Shown here piece after piece: positions 16,750 to 25,187 of a stretch of 48,229 bases of DNA (the first letter of the stretch is position 1; each line of letters opens with the position of its first letter). This DNA is from a bacterium (lineage in GTDB: Bacteria; Patescibacteriota; Patescibacteriia; UBA1558; S5-K13): NCBI GenBank assembly GCA_029555085.1, contig JAKPTO010000002.1, positions 1 to 48,229 on the forward strand, read 5' to 3'. The translations under genes were made by a program, and so were the position numbers. Below the pieces are notes generated by a model, which saw only the letters and a list, made by a program, of their open reading frames with translations, did no database searches and had not been told where the DNA came from.

Positions 16750-18777
16750 CTATTGAGTAGCTTTAATTCTGTTTTGCAGAGATGGATTAAGTTCAAGCGC
16801 TTTTTGAACATATTCTTCACCTTTCTCAGTATCTCCTTTGTAACTGTACAAACCACCAAGCATTAAATATGTTTCTCCATATTTATCATTATAATTCAAA
16901 GCTGTTTCTAATTCTTTTATGGCTGAATCAATATCTCCCATCATGGAATAAATATTAGCCATAAAATAATAATTGTGTAATCTTTCTGGAGATAGTTCAA
17001 TAGATTTTTCCATTACTCTTTTCGCAGTATTTAATTCATTTAATTTTTCCTGAGAATCTGGCGCAAAAAAATTCGACCTTATAATATGTAATCTTGCTAG
17101 ATTAATCTGTAAATATGCTTCCTTGTCATTTATTGAAAGATAATAATTTGTTTTATCTATAAGTAAAGTTAGAATATCATACAATGCTTGAATTTGATTT
17201 GGATCCTGACTATTCACTGTGGTATAAATATTTGAGACAGTATCAATAAGCATTGTAGTAGAATCTTTATTTAAATAACTATTATTTTCATATAGTTTTT
17301 GCATTTCTTTATATGCTTTTTGAAAATCCCTTTCTTGACTTAATGTTTTTTGAATAACATAGTTTTGTTTTGCAATATAGCGATCAGACATATTAACACC
17401 AAAAATAAAACATATAGTAACTATTCCAAATAATACAATAATTACCTGCTGAGCTGTTTCTGAAATATTTTTTTCATAAATTGATTTTTTGTCAGTTTCA
17501 TTTGTATAAACTAAATTTATATAAGCCAAAATTGAAAAGAAAATCAAAGCTACAGCGAGAGAATCAAAAACAAATAAATTTTGGAAGAAATAAGCAAAAA
17601 TAATCAGAGCGAAAAACAAACAAAATAAAAAATATTTCTCTTTATTTTTCTTATATACTTTATACAATGCCCAAAATGTAAAAACAAAAATAGCTAGATA
17701 AGAAATCATCCCAAAAATTCCGTGACAAACCAATGTTTCTACAACCATATTATGAGCTCTATCAAACCAAGTTTCTGACGCGGCTATATTGTAATAATCT
17801 GCTTGAAGATATTTATCAAAAGCATAGTAATAATTTTCCATTCCATAGCCCATTATTGGATTCTCTTTAAATGCCTGAAATCCTCCATTCCACGAAATAA
17901 GTCGAGTTCTAACCGTCCCAGTACTAAAAGACATTGTAGTCAATTTACTAAATACAAAATTATTTTTCACCCAATCCTCGTCCTTATTTATAAAAGCCAT
18001 AGTAAAAACTGACACTACTAGAATCACAAAAGCGCACAAAGCGATTTTTAAACGCTTATTTTTTGATTTAAATATAAATACTAGACAAAGAATTAGTAAT
18101 ACAATCCAAAAAGCTAAATTAGCGCCTCTTATTTGTGTTCGTAAAAATATTGGCAACTGAATTAAAAAAGCCAATCCATAAAAAATCTTCCAGCCAATAT
18201 TCTTTTTACCTACAAAAAAATAGAGAGAAATTAAAATCCCAAACAATAAAACACCAGCAACATAGGCCATATTACCTAAAAGTCCATCCATTTTTAAACC
18301 AGGAGCAATTATTTTTATAAGACCATTTATTTGCAAAGACGAAACAACCGCATTAACACAAGAAAAAATCAAAATAAAATTAAATAAGCAAAACCATTCT
18401 TTTCCTGTTTTAAAAAAACTAGTAACAACCACAAAAAACATTAATAAATGTATCCAAGTATTTATCCCCCACATTCTCTCCAAGTCCCCTTTAAAAGATA
18501 AATATGGATTAATTCCAAAAAGCGAAGTAATAATTGCAATACCTGTAAAAATCAAAATACTATAAAGTATCCATGATTTTTTAGGTCTATATTCTTTATT
18601 TTTTATGGCTAAAATCAAATAAGCAAAAAACAATAATTCTGTAAATATTCTAAATAAAATGGTTTTTGAAGTAATAAATGGAAAAATCCAGGTATCAAAA
18701 AGAAGAAGACAAGAAATAAAACAAAGACCTATTAAGCCATAGATTGAGTATTTTAAATATTTTTCTGAATCATTCAT
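16750..18777 (-). CDS. O-antigen ligase/polymerase-family membrane protein with C-terminal TPRs
   Basis: About a dozen hydrophobic segments fill residues 1-460. The Wzy_C signature region is RLISWNGGFQAFKENPIMGY (~290), followed by GMENYYYAFDKY and FDRAHNMVVETLVCHGIFG (~330-350). This family polymerises carrier-linked oligosaccharide units or ligates them to an acceptor on the outer face of the membrane. The last ~150 residues hold TPR-like repeats (KSIELSPERLHNYYFMANIY, ALNYNDKYGETYLMLGGLY, ALELNPSLQNRI). I start at the ATG at 18777 rather than 18837 because the promoter -10 box at 18809-18814 lies inside the longer version. The product length is 675. It probably acts with the flippase at 1661. 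Confidence 0.87.
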   Translation of the reverse strand: MNDSEKYLKYSIYGLIGLCFISCLLLFDTWIFPFITSKTILFRIFTELLFFAYLILAIKNKEYRPKKSWILYSILIFTGIAIITSLFGINPYLSFKGDLERMWGINTWIHLLMFFVVVTSFFKTGKEWFCLFNFILIFSCVNAVVSSLQINGLIKIIAPGLKMDGLLGNMAYVAGVLLFGILISLYFFVGKKNIGWKIFYGLAFLIQLPIFLRTQIRGANLAFWIVLLILCLVFIFKSKNKRLKIALCAFVILVVSVFTMAFINKDEDWVKNNFVFSKLTTMSFSTGTVRTRLISWNGGFQAFKENPIMGYGMENYYYAFDKYLQADYYNIAASETWFDRAHNMVVETLVCHGIFGMISYLAIFVFTFWALYKVYKKNKEKYFLFCLFFALIIFAYFFQNLFVFDSLAVALIFFSILAYINLVYTNETDKKSIYEKNISETAQQVIIVLFGIVTICFIFGVNMSDRYIAKQNYVIQKTLSQERDFQKAYKEMQKLYENNSYLNKDSTTMLIDTVSNIYTTVNSQDPNQIQALYDILTLLIDKTNYYLSINDKEAYLQINLARLHIIRSNFFAPDSQEKLNELNTAKRVMEKSIELSPERLHNYYFMANIYSMMGDIDSAIKELETALNYNDKYGETYLMLGGLYSYKGDTEKGEEYVQKALELNPSLQNRIKATQ

Positions 18778-18808
18778 ATTATTATCATATAAATTAAAAC
18801 TTATAAAT

Positions 18809-18837
18809 ATTCTACAACATATAATACAAATAATCAA
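18809..18837 (-). promoter_or_regulatory. sigma-70-type promoter of the O-antigen ligase gene
   Basis: On the minus strand TTGATT (18837-18832), a 17-base spacer and TAGAAT (18814-18809) lie between the surface-protein terminator and the ligase gene. The expected start is near 18802. This makes translation from the ATG at 18777 more likely than from 18837. Confidence 0.6.
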
Positions 18838-18841
18838 TTAT

Positions 18842-18872
18842 TAAAAAATCCCCCACCTTCGAGGTGGGGGAT
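18842..18872 (-). terminator. strong intrinsic terminator of the surface-protein gene
   Basis: An 11-bp GC-rich stem (ATCCCCCACCT at 18848-18858 with AGGTGGGGGAT at 18862-18872) has a three-base loop. On the minus strand it is followed directly by a run of six T residues (18843-18848). Its GC content stands out sharply from the surrounding DNA. Confidence 0.9.
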
Positions 18873-18918
18873 ACGATTTTTCAAAAAGCTATCGCAAAAC
18901 TTTTATAACTTCACAAAC

Positions 18919-21900
18919 TTAGTTCTTTGAAAGTGTAGCACCAGTGACCTTTGTTATGCCTTCAAGTCTGGCATTTGACCAATTTGTGGCGCCACCACCA
19001 TTGTAAGTGAAGTCTGCTGACAAATTAGCAATTTCGGTTTGAATATATTGATAATTATCAGAAACATCTAAGTTGGCTGTTATTACCAATGTTATTTCAC
19101 CGTCTACGAGTTGATTGTCAGCACTAAAACCTCCAGCACTGTCTAAGTCAAATGTAATTACATTTCCCTCGACTGTACTAGTTGCTATGTCTCCAGACTT
19201 ACCCTCTATATATGCCTGGAAATCTGTAGCTGTAACACCTGTAGATGTAGCAAATTTAAGTTTCAATTCTACTAATTTTGCCTTAAGTTCATCATTAGTT
19301 GCTGTTCTGTTAGATCCATTATCAAATACAAATTTGTATTTACCTACGATCTTGCTTGTACCACCTGTTAAACTTCCATCAGACATGGCATTTGATATTC
19401 CTGTTAAAATGGAACCTGTTGTAGAAGCTGTCTTTGTCAATGTAGTATTACTTGAATATTGATTATTTCCTGGCTCCTCACCACCGCCTTCGGCCATAGT
19501 TATAACTTCATAAGAATTTGCTCCTTCAGCTTTTACAGCTTCGCCAGCTGCTAAGCCAAAAGATGATAATGTTGCGGCTGGAGCAAAACCATATTTGATT
19601 GATTTATTAAATTGAGCTGTACTCTCTGGATCCCCAGAAACATTCATACCTCTAGCTTCTACTCCAATATAGTATGAAGTCTTTTGGTCTGCCTCTAATA
19701 CTGCTTTATCATTTAAAAAGTCCGTATCTCTAAAATATACAGAACCATTAGCAATTGGGGCTCTATAAGCAACTAAATTACCATCCTTATCAAATAATTT
19801 AACTACTTTTATATCAGCACCTGTTGCTGTTCCTGAATTTTTTAATACAAGAGCTTTGATTTTAACAGGCTCATTTTGTGTTGTAAATGCTATTTCACCA
19901 AGGTATCTACCATGAGGTGTTGTTGTTCCAGCTAAGATATATGTATCATCATCAGATTTTGAATCACTTGTCTTTAAATGTGCTTTTAATGAACCTTTTG
20001 ATGCTACTGTAACCATTCTTGATTGAACATCAGGGTTAGTAATAGTTGGAGTAACTGTATTATTGTCCTTGTCTTGAACACTTACGGCACCAGCTTCTAC
20101 TTCTAGGTCAAATGCTCCTGTTGTAGGAACAGATGATGTAAATGTAGCTCTTACCTCTAAGTATACATTCTTACCTGCCTTCAATACTCTATTTGTGGTA
20201 TTTAATGATGTGAAGTTAATATAAGCATCGGCACCAGCATTTGTCTCTGTTATAGAGCCAGCTGTTGATTTAAGTAATCTTTCTGTTCCATCTTCTACAA
20301 TATATAGATCAAGTTGAGCTATATTGTCATCTGTAAATGCTGTATCAGCTCCATTTGTATTAATCTTTACAGATTGGAGTTTTAGATCAATTGCGCTACC
20401 AACTTCAAGATATGCTTTGTAGATTAATTCTGGTCCAGCGCCACCTACGACATTTAGTGAAGTTAATGGCATTGTTGTCCAATCTAATCTACCACCTCTT
20501 ACTGTTGTAACAGCACTAGTAACAGATGCTGGGGTTATCTTGGTAATAGGAGCATTTGATGTATCCCCTGTAATGCTAAATGCACCATCTTCTAATGTTA
20601 CTTGATATGTATCTCCGTTATCAGCTGGGTTAGTATCATTTGGGCCCATTATATCAGCTCTAAGTTCAAATGTATGAGTTTTACCCTTAACAAGTGTCAT
20701 CTCCTCATTCATTGTAAGACCACATCTGGCATTATTAATTGTTGAAGTAGCTATTGTCACATCATAAATTGCACCTGTTGTAATGTCTTTCAACTCTACA
20801 TTATCAAGTTCATTACAATTTAAACCAGTTCCAAAAATATCAAATCTATTTGCTCCATTTTCTTTTATATAATTCACTGTTGCGTTTTCTGCATTTGATG
20901 TCATCTTGATTGTCGCAAGAACAACATCGTTAGATCCTGCAACTACATCTTTGGCTGGAGTAGCTGTTTTATCCATAGCAATTGTGAAATCACCTGCGGC
21001 AAGAGTTACTGTAATACCATCACCAGCGGCATCTAAAGCTGCAATATTTGTGATTGAAATACCATATCCATAGTCCTTACCTAAGAATGATACATCGCTT
21101 TTATTTTCTATAAATAAATCTATTGTATTTCCAACACTAGCTGTACCAATGTCACCATAAACCTCTACATTAATATTATCTCCCTTTGCAATAACATAGT
21201 TATTTAAAGCGAAATTAATGTATCTTCCATCAATTGTTCCGATAGCAACATCATCACCATTAATCATCAATCTTACATTTGTAAGTATTGTACTATCATT
21301 TGTTCCACCATTTTTAAATCTAATAGTTTCCCAAATAACAGGTTCGTTCTTTGTGCTCAATGTAAATCCTGCTAATTTAACATTTTGTTCACCAAATTGA
21401 ACACCCCCCACTTTTTCTTTAATTACACCCGCAAGATCAACTTGGCCAATCTCAGCATCGTTTACTGCTACCATTTCTTTTCCAACTACAGGGAAAGATC
21501 CACTAACTACACCACCATCAATAATTACATCTGATGCTGATGCAATACCAAGTGCAAATCTGCCTGACTGACCAGCTTCAATCTCTGCTTTTACTGTTAA
21601 AGATTTTGTTGTTCCTGCTGTAATTTTTATTGGTGTTGAGAAGTTAAATACTGCTTCTCTGGATGAATTCATGTCTTTTGAACTACCTACTTTTATTCCA
21701 TTATCAAAGAAAGTAATACTATCAACATATGTTGGGTTACCCAAAATACCTGTTGGCATTGTTAATTTGATAGATGAAATTAAAACATCTTTTTCAGCTG
21801 CTGTAAAATTAAATACAGAGAATGTGTTTGGTGATCCAGCTGGAACTATCATTGAAACTGGTGAATTTGATGATAAAGCGACTGATAAATTACCACCTGT

Positions 21901-22632
21901 TACCACTGGTGTTGCTCCACCTTCAGTAATTGGATATAAATCTTTTTCAGATTCTGTTATATCTACTCCATTTGTGTATGAAATTGTGTCAGCAACATTT
22001 TCAATTACGAAATCTTCATTGAATTTGTTTGCTATAAATCCAGCTTCTGTTATTAATCTCTTTGTACCATCTCCTACAACATAATAAATGCTGTTTGAGT
22101 TAGCATACTTGATTAAACTTCCTGCTGAATGTGTTGTTGTAATTTTGTTGGCAACTGCATTTGTTGAATTGTAGTTACCTGCATAAAAAGCATCTGGCAT
22201 ATCATCAATCCAAGATGCCCAGTTTGCTCCCCATAGGTTCTTGGCGGTTTCTTCTGAATCAATCCATCTTAAAACGCCACCTTCTTCTATTGCATAGACC
22301 TTTGGATCTGTTGTGATTTTGATTAATCTTGTTCCTGGTCTATAAACAACATTTTTTCCTAGAGGAATATTTCCTAATTCATCAGCTGTTACTGTTACAA
22401 CGCTTGAGAAATCCTTAAACCATGTAAAGTAGGTAGCTGAGTTTGGGAATGTTGCTCTCTTTAATGTACCAGCATCATTATACAAATAATATACAGCTGA
22501 CATGTCTGGTCTTTTAACCAACATACCTTCTGATAAATTTGTAGCGCTTGCTACATTAAAGGAGAATCCTGACAATGTTAATACTGTTGAAAAAATAACA
22601 GTATAAACAAATAATTTTTTAATTAAATTCAT
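18919..22632 (-). CDS. large secreted surface (putative S-layer-like) protein
   Basis: This is a 1237-residue exported protein. Residues 1-30 form a Sec signal peptide (basic start, hydrophobic core, VASA end). Residues ~35-240 hold three related units with the pattern V-K-x-x-x-x-x-x-V-Y-Y-L plus a Trp/Phe-rich part (YFTWFKDFSSVVTV; LRWIDSEETAKNLW; KRLITEAGFIANKF). The rest is Thr/Ser/Gly/Asp-rich beta-sandwich-like material, with recurrent stretches such as FTTQNEPVKIKALVLKNSG. No LPXTG or SLH motif is visible. It has the best ribosome site of the large genes (AAGGAGA eight bases before the ATG), a long structured leader and a strong terminator, suggesting high expression. An S-layer role is inferred from size, composition and context. 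Confidence 0.8.
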   Translation of the reverse strand: MNLIKKLFVYTVIFSTVLTLSGFSFNVASATNLSEGMLVKRPDMSAVYYLYNDAGTLKRATFPNSATYFTWFKDFSSVVTVTADELGNIPLGKNVVYRPGTRLIKITTDPKVYAIEEGGVLRWIDSEETAKNLWGANWASWIDDMPDAFYAGNYNSTNAVANKITTTHSAGSLIKYANSNSIYYVVGDGTKRLITEAGFIANKFNEDFVIENVADTISYTNGVDITESEKDLYPITEGGATPVVTGGNLSVALSSNSPVSMIVPAGSPNTFSVFNFTAAEKDVLISSIKLTMPTGILGNPTYVDSITFFDNGIKVGSSKDMNSSREAVFNFSTPIKITAGTTKSLTVKAEIEAGQSGRFALGIASASDVIIDGGVVSGSFPVVGKEMVAVNDAEIGQVDLAGVIKEKVGGVQFGEQNVKLAGFTLSTKNEPVIWETIRFKNGGTNDSTILTNVRLMINGDDVAIGTIDGRYINFALNNYVIAKGDNINVEVYGDIGTASVGNTIDLFIENKSDVSFLGKDYGYGISITNIAALDAAGDGITVTLAAGDFTIAMDKTATPAKDVVAGSNDVVLATIKMTSNAENATVNYIKENGANRFDIFGTGLNCNELDNVELKDITTGAIYDVTIATSTINNARCGLTMNEEMTLVKGKTHTFELRADIMGPNDTNPADNGDTYQVTLEDGAFSITGDTSNAPITKITPASVTSAVTTVRGGRLDWTTMPLTSLNVVGGAGPELIYKAYLEVGSAIDLKLQSVKINTNGADTAFTDDNIAQLDLYIVEDGTERLLKSTAGSITETNAGADAYINFTSLNTTNRVLKAGKNVYLEVRATFTSSVPTTGAFDLEVEAGAVSVQDKDNNTVTPTITNPDVQSRMVTVASKGSLKAHLKTSDSKSDDDTYILAGTTTPHGRYLGEIAFTTQNEPVKIKALVLKNSGTATGADIKVVKLFDKDGNLVAYRAPIANGSVYFRDTDFLNDKAVLEADQKTSYYIGVEARGMNVSGDPESTAQFNKSIKYGFAPAATLSSFGLAAGEAVKAEGANSYEVITMAEGGGEEPGNNQYSSNTTLTKTASTTGSILTGISNAMSDGSLTGGTSKIVGKYKFVFDNGSNRTATNDELKAKLVELKLKFATSTGVTATDFQAYIEGKSGDIATSTVEGNVITFDLDSAGGFSADNQLVDGEITLVITANLDVSDNYQYIQTEIANLSADFTYNGGGATNWSNARLEGITKVTGATLSKN

Positions 22633-22878
22633 TTTATTTTTCTCCTTAATCCACTACACAGAGGACCTGGCTCTATATCACCGCTTTAATCATTAGACCT
22701 TATAGACTACCAACGCATTGGCATCGATCTTTCTGTCATATAAAGTAAATGTGCCATGAAATAGTTTCCTAGTCATGATATAGTGAACTTTATAAACTAT
22801 TTTAATTAACCATATTTCGTTACAATATGATTAAATAAAATTATATTAATTATTAAATAACAATTATTTTAATATTAA
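22633..22878 (-). promoter_or_regulatory. structured 5' leader of the surface-protein mRNA
   Basis: These 246 bases hold no gene. Near the ATG is the Shine-Dalgarno AAGGAGA (22647-22641). Three local hairpins are visible: AGAG/CTCT at 22660-22674, CTATA/TATAG closing 22673-22705, and CCAA-CGCA-TTGG at 22710-22721. They cover about 60 bases of relatively GC-rich DNA, while the upstream half is extremely AT-rich. A TTGTAA element lies at 22816-22811, but no convincing -10 partner was found, so the promoter remains open. Confidence 0.5.
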
Positions 22879-24024
22879 TTACTGAACTATTAATTCAGTT
22901 TCTGATTTAACCTTTGCTTGATTTATTGCGCTTTCTAATTCTTTTATTTTTGTTTCAAAATTCTGAACATTAAGAGTTGAATCAGCTAAATTTATATATA
23001 AGTCCGCTTTTTGAATTGTTATGTATGCTTCTTCTAGTTTACCTTCGTCAAGTAATTGCTTTGCTTTGTCTATTAAAAGTGTTATTTGTTCTGGATCTGC
23101 TACTTTTTTGATACTTTCTATTGAAAACTCAACTTCCTGCTTGTTTTTATCTGTTGTAGAGTCAACTGATTTACTTTCAGTTGTTTGTTCTGTGGTTGTT
23201 GTTCCTAATTCATTTGTTTTTATAAGCGCTTGCTCGCCTATGGTGATTTTCTCACCAAGTTTTTTAACTGACTCAATTTGTAATTTTATTTGATTATCTA
23301 AGCTTTTATTTACTATTTCTTGACTTGCGTCATCTTTGTCTTTTATTATTATTTCCAAAGCTGCTGTGTTTAATTTCTGTGTTGATTTAATAATATTTTC
23401 CACTGCTTTTGGATTGCTTGCAACAACTTTATCTTTTAGTGAGGCTAGGGTTTCGTCACTATTTTTGTTTATTGACTTTGCGATTTCTAATAATTCCTCT
23501 GTTTTTACATTTTCTTTATTAGTAATTGATTCTAAATTATCACTTGCAATTGCAAGAGTTTTTTCCATATTATTAGTAACTTTTCCGAGTTGATCTTCTC
23601 TTCTGTTATCTATTAAGTAATTGATTTCTTGTAATCTTGTTGTTGCGTGATCTAGAGAAATTTTTACTCTCTGCGCGTCGCTTCCAGCAAGTACTAATTC
23701 TGCTGGCTCTATAACTTGTGTTTTTACTGGATAAAGAATATTTCCAAGTGTTGTCCCTGGCATTGATGCTCTGGCTCCTATAAATGTTCCTGATATTACC
23801 ACTAAAACTGACATTGCAACTGATGCAAATTTCCAACCAGGTAAAAATGTTCTTGTAAATGCGCTAAAATCAAAAAACAAAGATTTGAAATTAAATCCTT
23901 GACGCTTGTGAGAAGTTGTGTCTTTATCTATTTGATTTAACAATATTGACTTTGTGATATGCCAAAACTTCTCATCTGGTTCTATTTCTCTAAATTGTTT
24001 TAATTTGTTTTCTATGTTTTTCAT
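22879..24024 (-). CDS. DUF5667-domain membrane protein, possible anti-sigma-like regulator
   Basis: The 381-residue protein has a cytosolic N terminus with REIEPDEKFWHITKSILLNQ, one transmembrane segment (~65-85, FASVAMSVLVVISGTFIG), then PGTTLGNILYPVKTQVIEPA. That last phrase is the hallmark of DUF5667. Helical repeats follow (VKISLDHATTRLQEINYLID onward), and the tail is rich in Lys/Glu/Thr coiled-coil sequence up to ~381. The layout of an N-terminal cytosolic part, one membrane span and an outer helical domain resembles anti-sigma factors. In related genomes, as I recall, DUF5667 genes often lie close to ECF sigma genes; one is 2 kb away here. An ECF-like promoter precedes it. Function is inferred, not shown. 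Confidence 0.78.
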   Translation of the reverse strand: MKNIENKLKQFREIEPDEKFWHITKSILLNQIDKDTTSHKRQGFNFKSLFFDFSAFTRTFLPGWKFASVAMSVLVVISGTFIGARASMPGTTLGNILYPVKTQVIEPAELVLAGSDAQRVKISLDHATTRLQEINYLIDNRREDQLGKVTNNMEKTLAIASDNLESITNKENVKTEELLEIAKSINKNSDETLASLKDKVVASNPKAVENIIKSTQKLNTAALEIIIKDKDDASQEIVNKSLDNQIKLQIESVKKLGEKITIGEQALIKTNELGTTTTEQTTESKSVDSTTDKNKQEVEFSIESIKKVADPEQITLLIDKAKQLLDEGKLEEAYITIQKADLYINLADSTLNVQNFETKIKELESAINQAKVKSETELIVQ

Positions 24025-24049
24025 GATTTTTGTTTACACTACTAAATAA

Positions 24050-24074
24050 GACGATTGAAATACAAAAATGTTAC
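24050..24074 (-). promoter_or_regulatory. ECF-type promoter candidate (GTAAC-16-CGTC)
   Basis: On the minus strand TTGTAAC (GTAAC at 24074-24070) is followed by 16 bases and CGTC (24053-24050). This matches the general ECF pattern (AAC-type -35 and CGTC-type -10) better than a housekeeping promoter. Transcription would begin about 20 bases before the DUF5667 ATG. Confidence 0.45.
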
Positions 24075-24120
24075 AAATAAACAATTCAATACATTTATTT
24101 AGTAAATTATTCACAAATAC

Positions 24121-24148
24121 TTGACAATAACTTAAAAAATGATATAAT
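24121..24148 (+). promoter_or_regulatory. consensus sigma-70 promoter
   Basis: A perfect TTGACA (24121-24126) and a perfect TATAAT (24143-24148) are separated by 16 bases. The start is expected near 24155, about 32 bases before the GTG start codon of the 134-residue protein. Confidence 0.85.
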
Positions 24149-24186
24149 TGTTTTAGAAAAATATACAATTCTAGGAGGAATCGATT

Positions 24187-24591
24187 GTGAAACAAAAAGA
24201 TTTAAACGGTTTAAAAGTAATAATATTAGGAGTTTTAATTGCCCTAGTGTTATTCACTGTAACAATTATGATGATTTTAAAGGAAGCGAAACCTCATCTA
24301 GTTGAGGTTTATGTAGGAGATCAGGTAGTTACTGGAAGGTACCACTTTGAAGATAATATCTTTACTGAATCCATTGGAAAGGGTAGGGATATTCAAACAG
24401 GTGGTGGAATTGTTGTTTTTGAATACAAAAACCAACACTACAGAGTTGAGATCCCAACAGACGCTCGGATAATCCAAATACGATTACAGGAACCGTCCCT
24501 ACAATCAGATTCCGAAATGATAGAATACAAAACCGACAGATTTGGATCTGATGTCCGACTATCTAGAGTCAAAACACTACCTAGGATGTAA
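24187..24591 (+). CDS. small single-span membrane protein, function unknown
   Basis: The 134-residue product starts at GTG, eight bases after a perfect AGGAGG (24173-24178), which decides the start. Residues ~9-32 form one transmembrane segment (VIILGVLIALVLFTVTIMMI). A soluble, beta-rich extracytoplasmic domain follows (VEVYVGDQVVTGRYHF, GGGIVVFEYKNQHYRVEIP), ending in an arginine-rich tail. I do not recognise the family. It is a stand-alone unit with its own consensus promoter and terminator. Codon use is less AT-biased than the neighbours (CGA, CGG, AGG, CCG codons appear). This and the strong ribosome site suggest either high expression or recent acquisition. Orientation is opposite to all nearby large genes. 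Confidence 0.8.
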   Translation: MKQKDLNGLKVIILGVLIALVLFTVTIMMILKEAKPHLVEVYVGDQVVTGRYHFEDNIFTESIGKGRDIQTGGGIVVFEYKNQHYRVEIPTDARIIQIRLQEPSLQSDSEMIEYKTDRFGSDVRLSRVKTLPRM

Positions 24592-24616
24592 AATAGATAT
24601 AAATTTTGGATAAATT

Positions 24617-24655
24617 AAAAAAACCGGATTTTGCAAAAAACCGGTTTTTTCTTTT
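24617..24655 (+). terminator. intrinsic terminator
   Basis: AAAAAACCGG (24618-24627) pairs with CCGGTTTTTT (24641-24650) around a 13-base loop. The T-run continues as CTTTT. The same CCGG core and TTTTTTCTTTT tail occur in the next unit's terminator. Confidence 0.85.
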
Positions 24656-24724
24656 AAAAATAAAAATTATTTAAAGAGTGGGTGGGATTGAATACTCTTA
24701 TGTTTATTATATCAATATTAACAA

Positions 24725-24753
24725 TTGACAATAGTATAAAAATATGATACTAT
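24725..24753 (+). promoter_or_regulatory. sigma-70-type promoter
   Basis: A perfect TTGACA (24725-24730) is followed by 17 bases and TACTAT (24748-24753). Transcription would start near 24760, about 30 bases before the ATG of the 101-residue protein. Confidence 0.65.
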
Positions 24754-24789
24754 TAGTATGTTAAAAAATCAAAATTCTGGGAGGAAAAA

Positions 24790-25095
24790 ATGACAAAAAA
24801 AAATGTATTGCAGATAATTACAGCATGCATAATACTGATAACGCTTTCAATTATCGGCATGATCACCAGTCGCCCAAATGGCGAATTAGCTCTTGACAGT
24901 CAACACTGTCCAGAGTGGATGAAGCCAGCATTCACATTCCAAGATAAGGATATATGCTGGTCAGACATCCAAAATTGGATGGAGGAAATCTTTGAGGGGC
25001 ATGAAACAGTTGTTTTTAAACAACCGGTTTCAGAAAAATTTAAAAAGGTAGCAATTAAAGCTGCCGAAAACTCAAAAATAAAGCTTGACATCTAG
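24790..25095 (+). CDS. small signal-anchored protein, function unknown
   Basis: The 101-residue protein has a basic start and one hydrophobic segment (~6-25, LQIITACIILITLSIIGMIT), then a short soluble domain outside the membrane. Two cysteines (HCPEWMK and DICWSDIQ) could form a disulfide. A second helical part ends in KAAENSKIKLDI. GGGAGG at 24779-24784 is five bases before the ATG and supports the start. It has its own promoter and a terminator that shares its core with that of the preceding gene. The two genes are therefore similar in layout, although their proteins share no obvious sequence. The family is not recognised. Confidence 0.78.
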   Translation: MTKKNVLQIITACIILITLSIIGMITSRPNGELALDSQHCPEWMKPAFTFQDKDICWSDIQNWMEEIFEGHETVVFKQPVSEKFKKVAIKAAENSKIKLDI

Positions 25096-25113
25096 TCATT
25101 CGACTAGTGTCAA
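25085..25113 (+). repeat. hairpin over the stop codon
   Basis: TTGACA-T-CTAGTC (25085-25097) pairs with GACTAG-TGTCAA (25102-25113): 12 base pairs, one bulge and a four-base loop. The TAG stop codon (25093-25095) is inside the stem. It is followed by A residues rather than T, so it is not itself a terminator. It may protect the mRNA end. Confidence 0.6.
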
Positions 25114-25121
25114 AAAACAAT

Positions 25122-25154
25122 AACCGGTTCTATGTGGAGCCGGTTTTTTCTTTT
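25122..25154 (+). terminator. intrinsic terminator
   Basis: AACCGGTTC (25122-25130) pairs with GAGCCGGTT (25137-25145) with one G-U pair and a six-base loop. A TTTTTTCTTTT tract follows. Confidence 0.85.
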
Positions 25155-25187
25155 AGAAATAAAAATTATTACCTATCTATTAATCTT

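Noticed and set aside
18778-18837. Longer N terminus of the O-antigen ligase
   Set aside because: The -10 box of a good promoter lies inside it, and the extra residues look unlike a family start.
22650-22760. tRNA-like sequence in the surface-protein leader
   Set aside because: It has GTTGGTA-like and small stem elements, but no T-loop, acceptor stem or anticodon arm could be assembled.
22811-22816. TTGTAA element as a promoter of the surface-protein gene
   Set aside because: The segment 16-17 bases downstream (AAATAG) matches the -10 consensus poorly, and there is no CGTC for an ECF reading, so it was not called.
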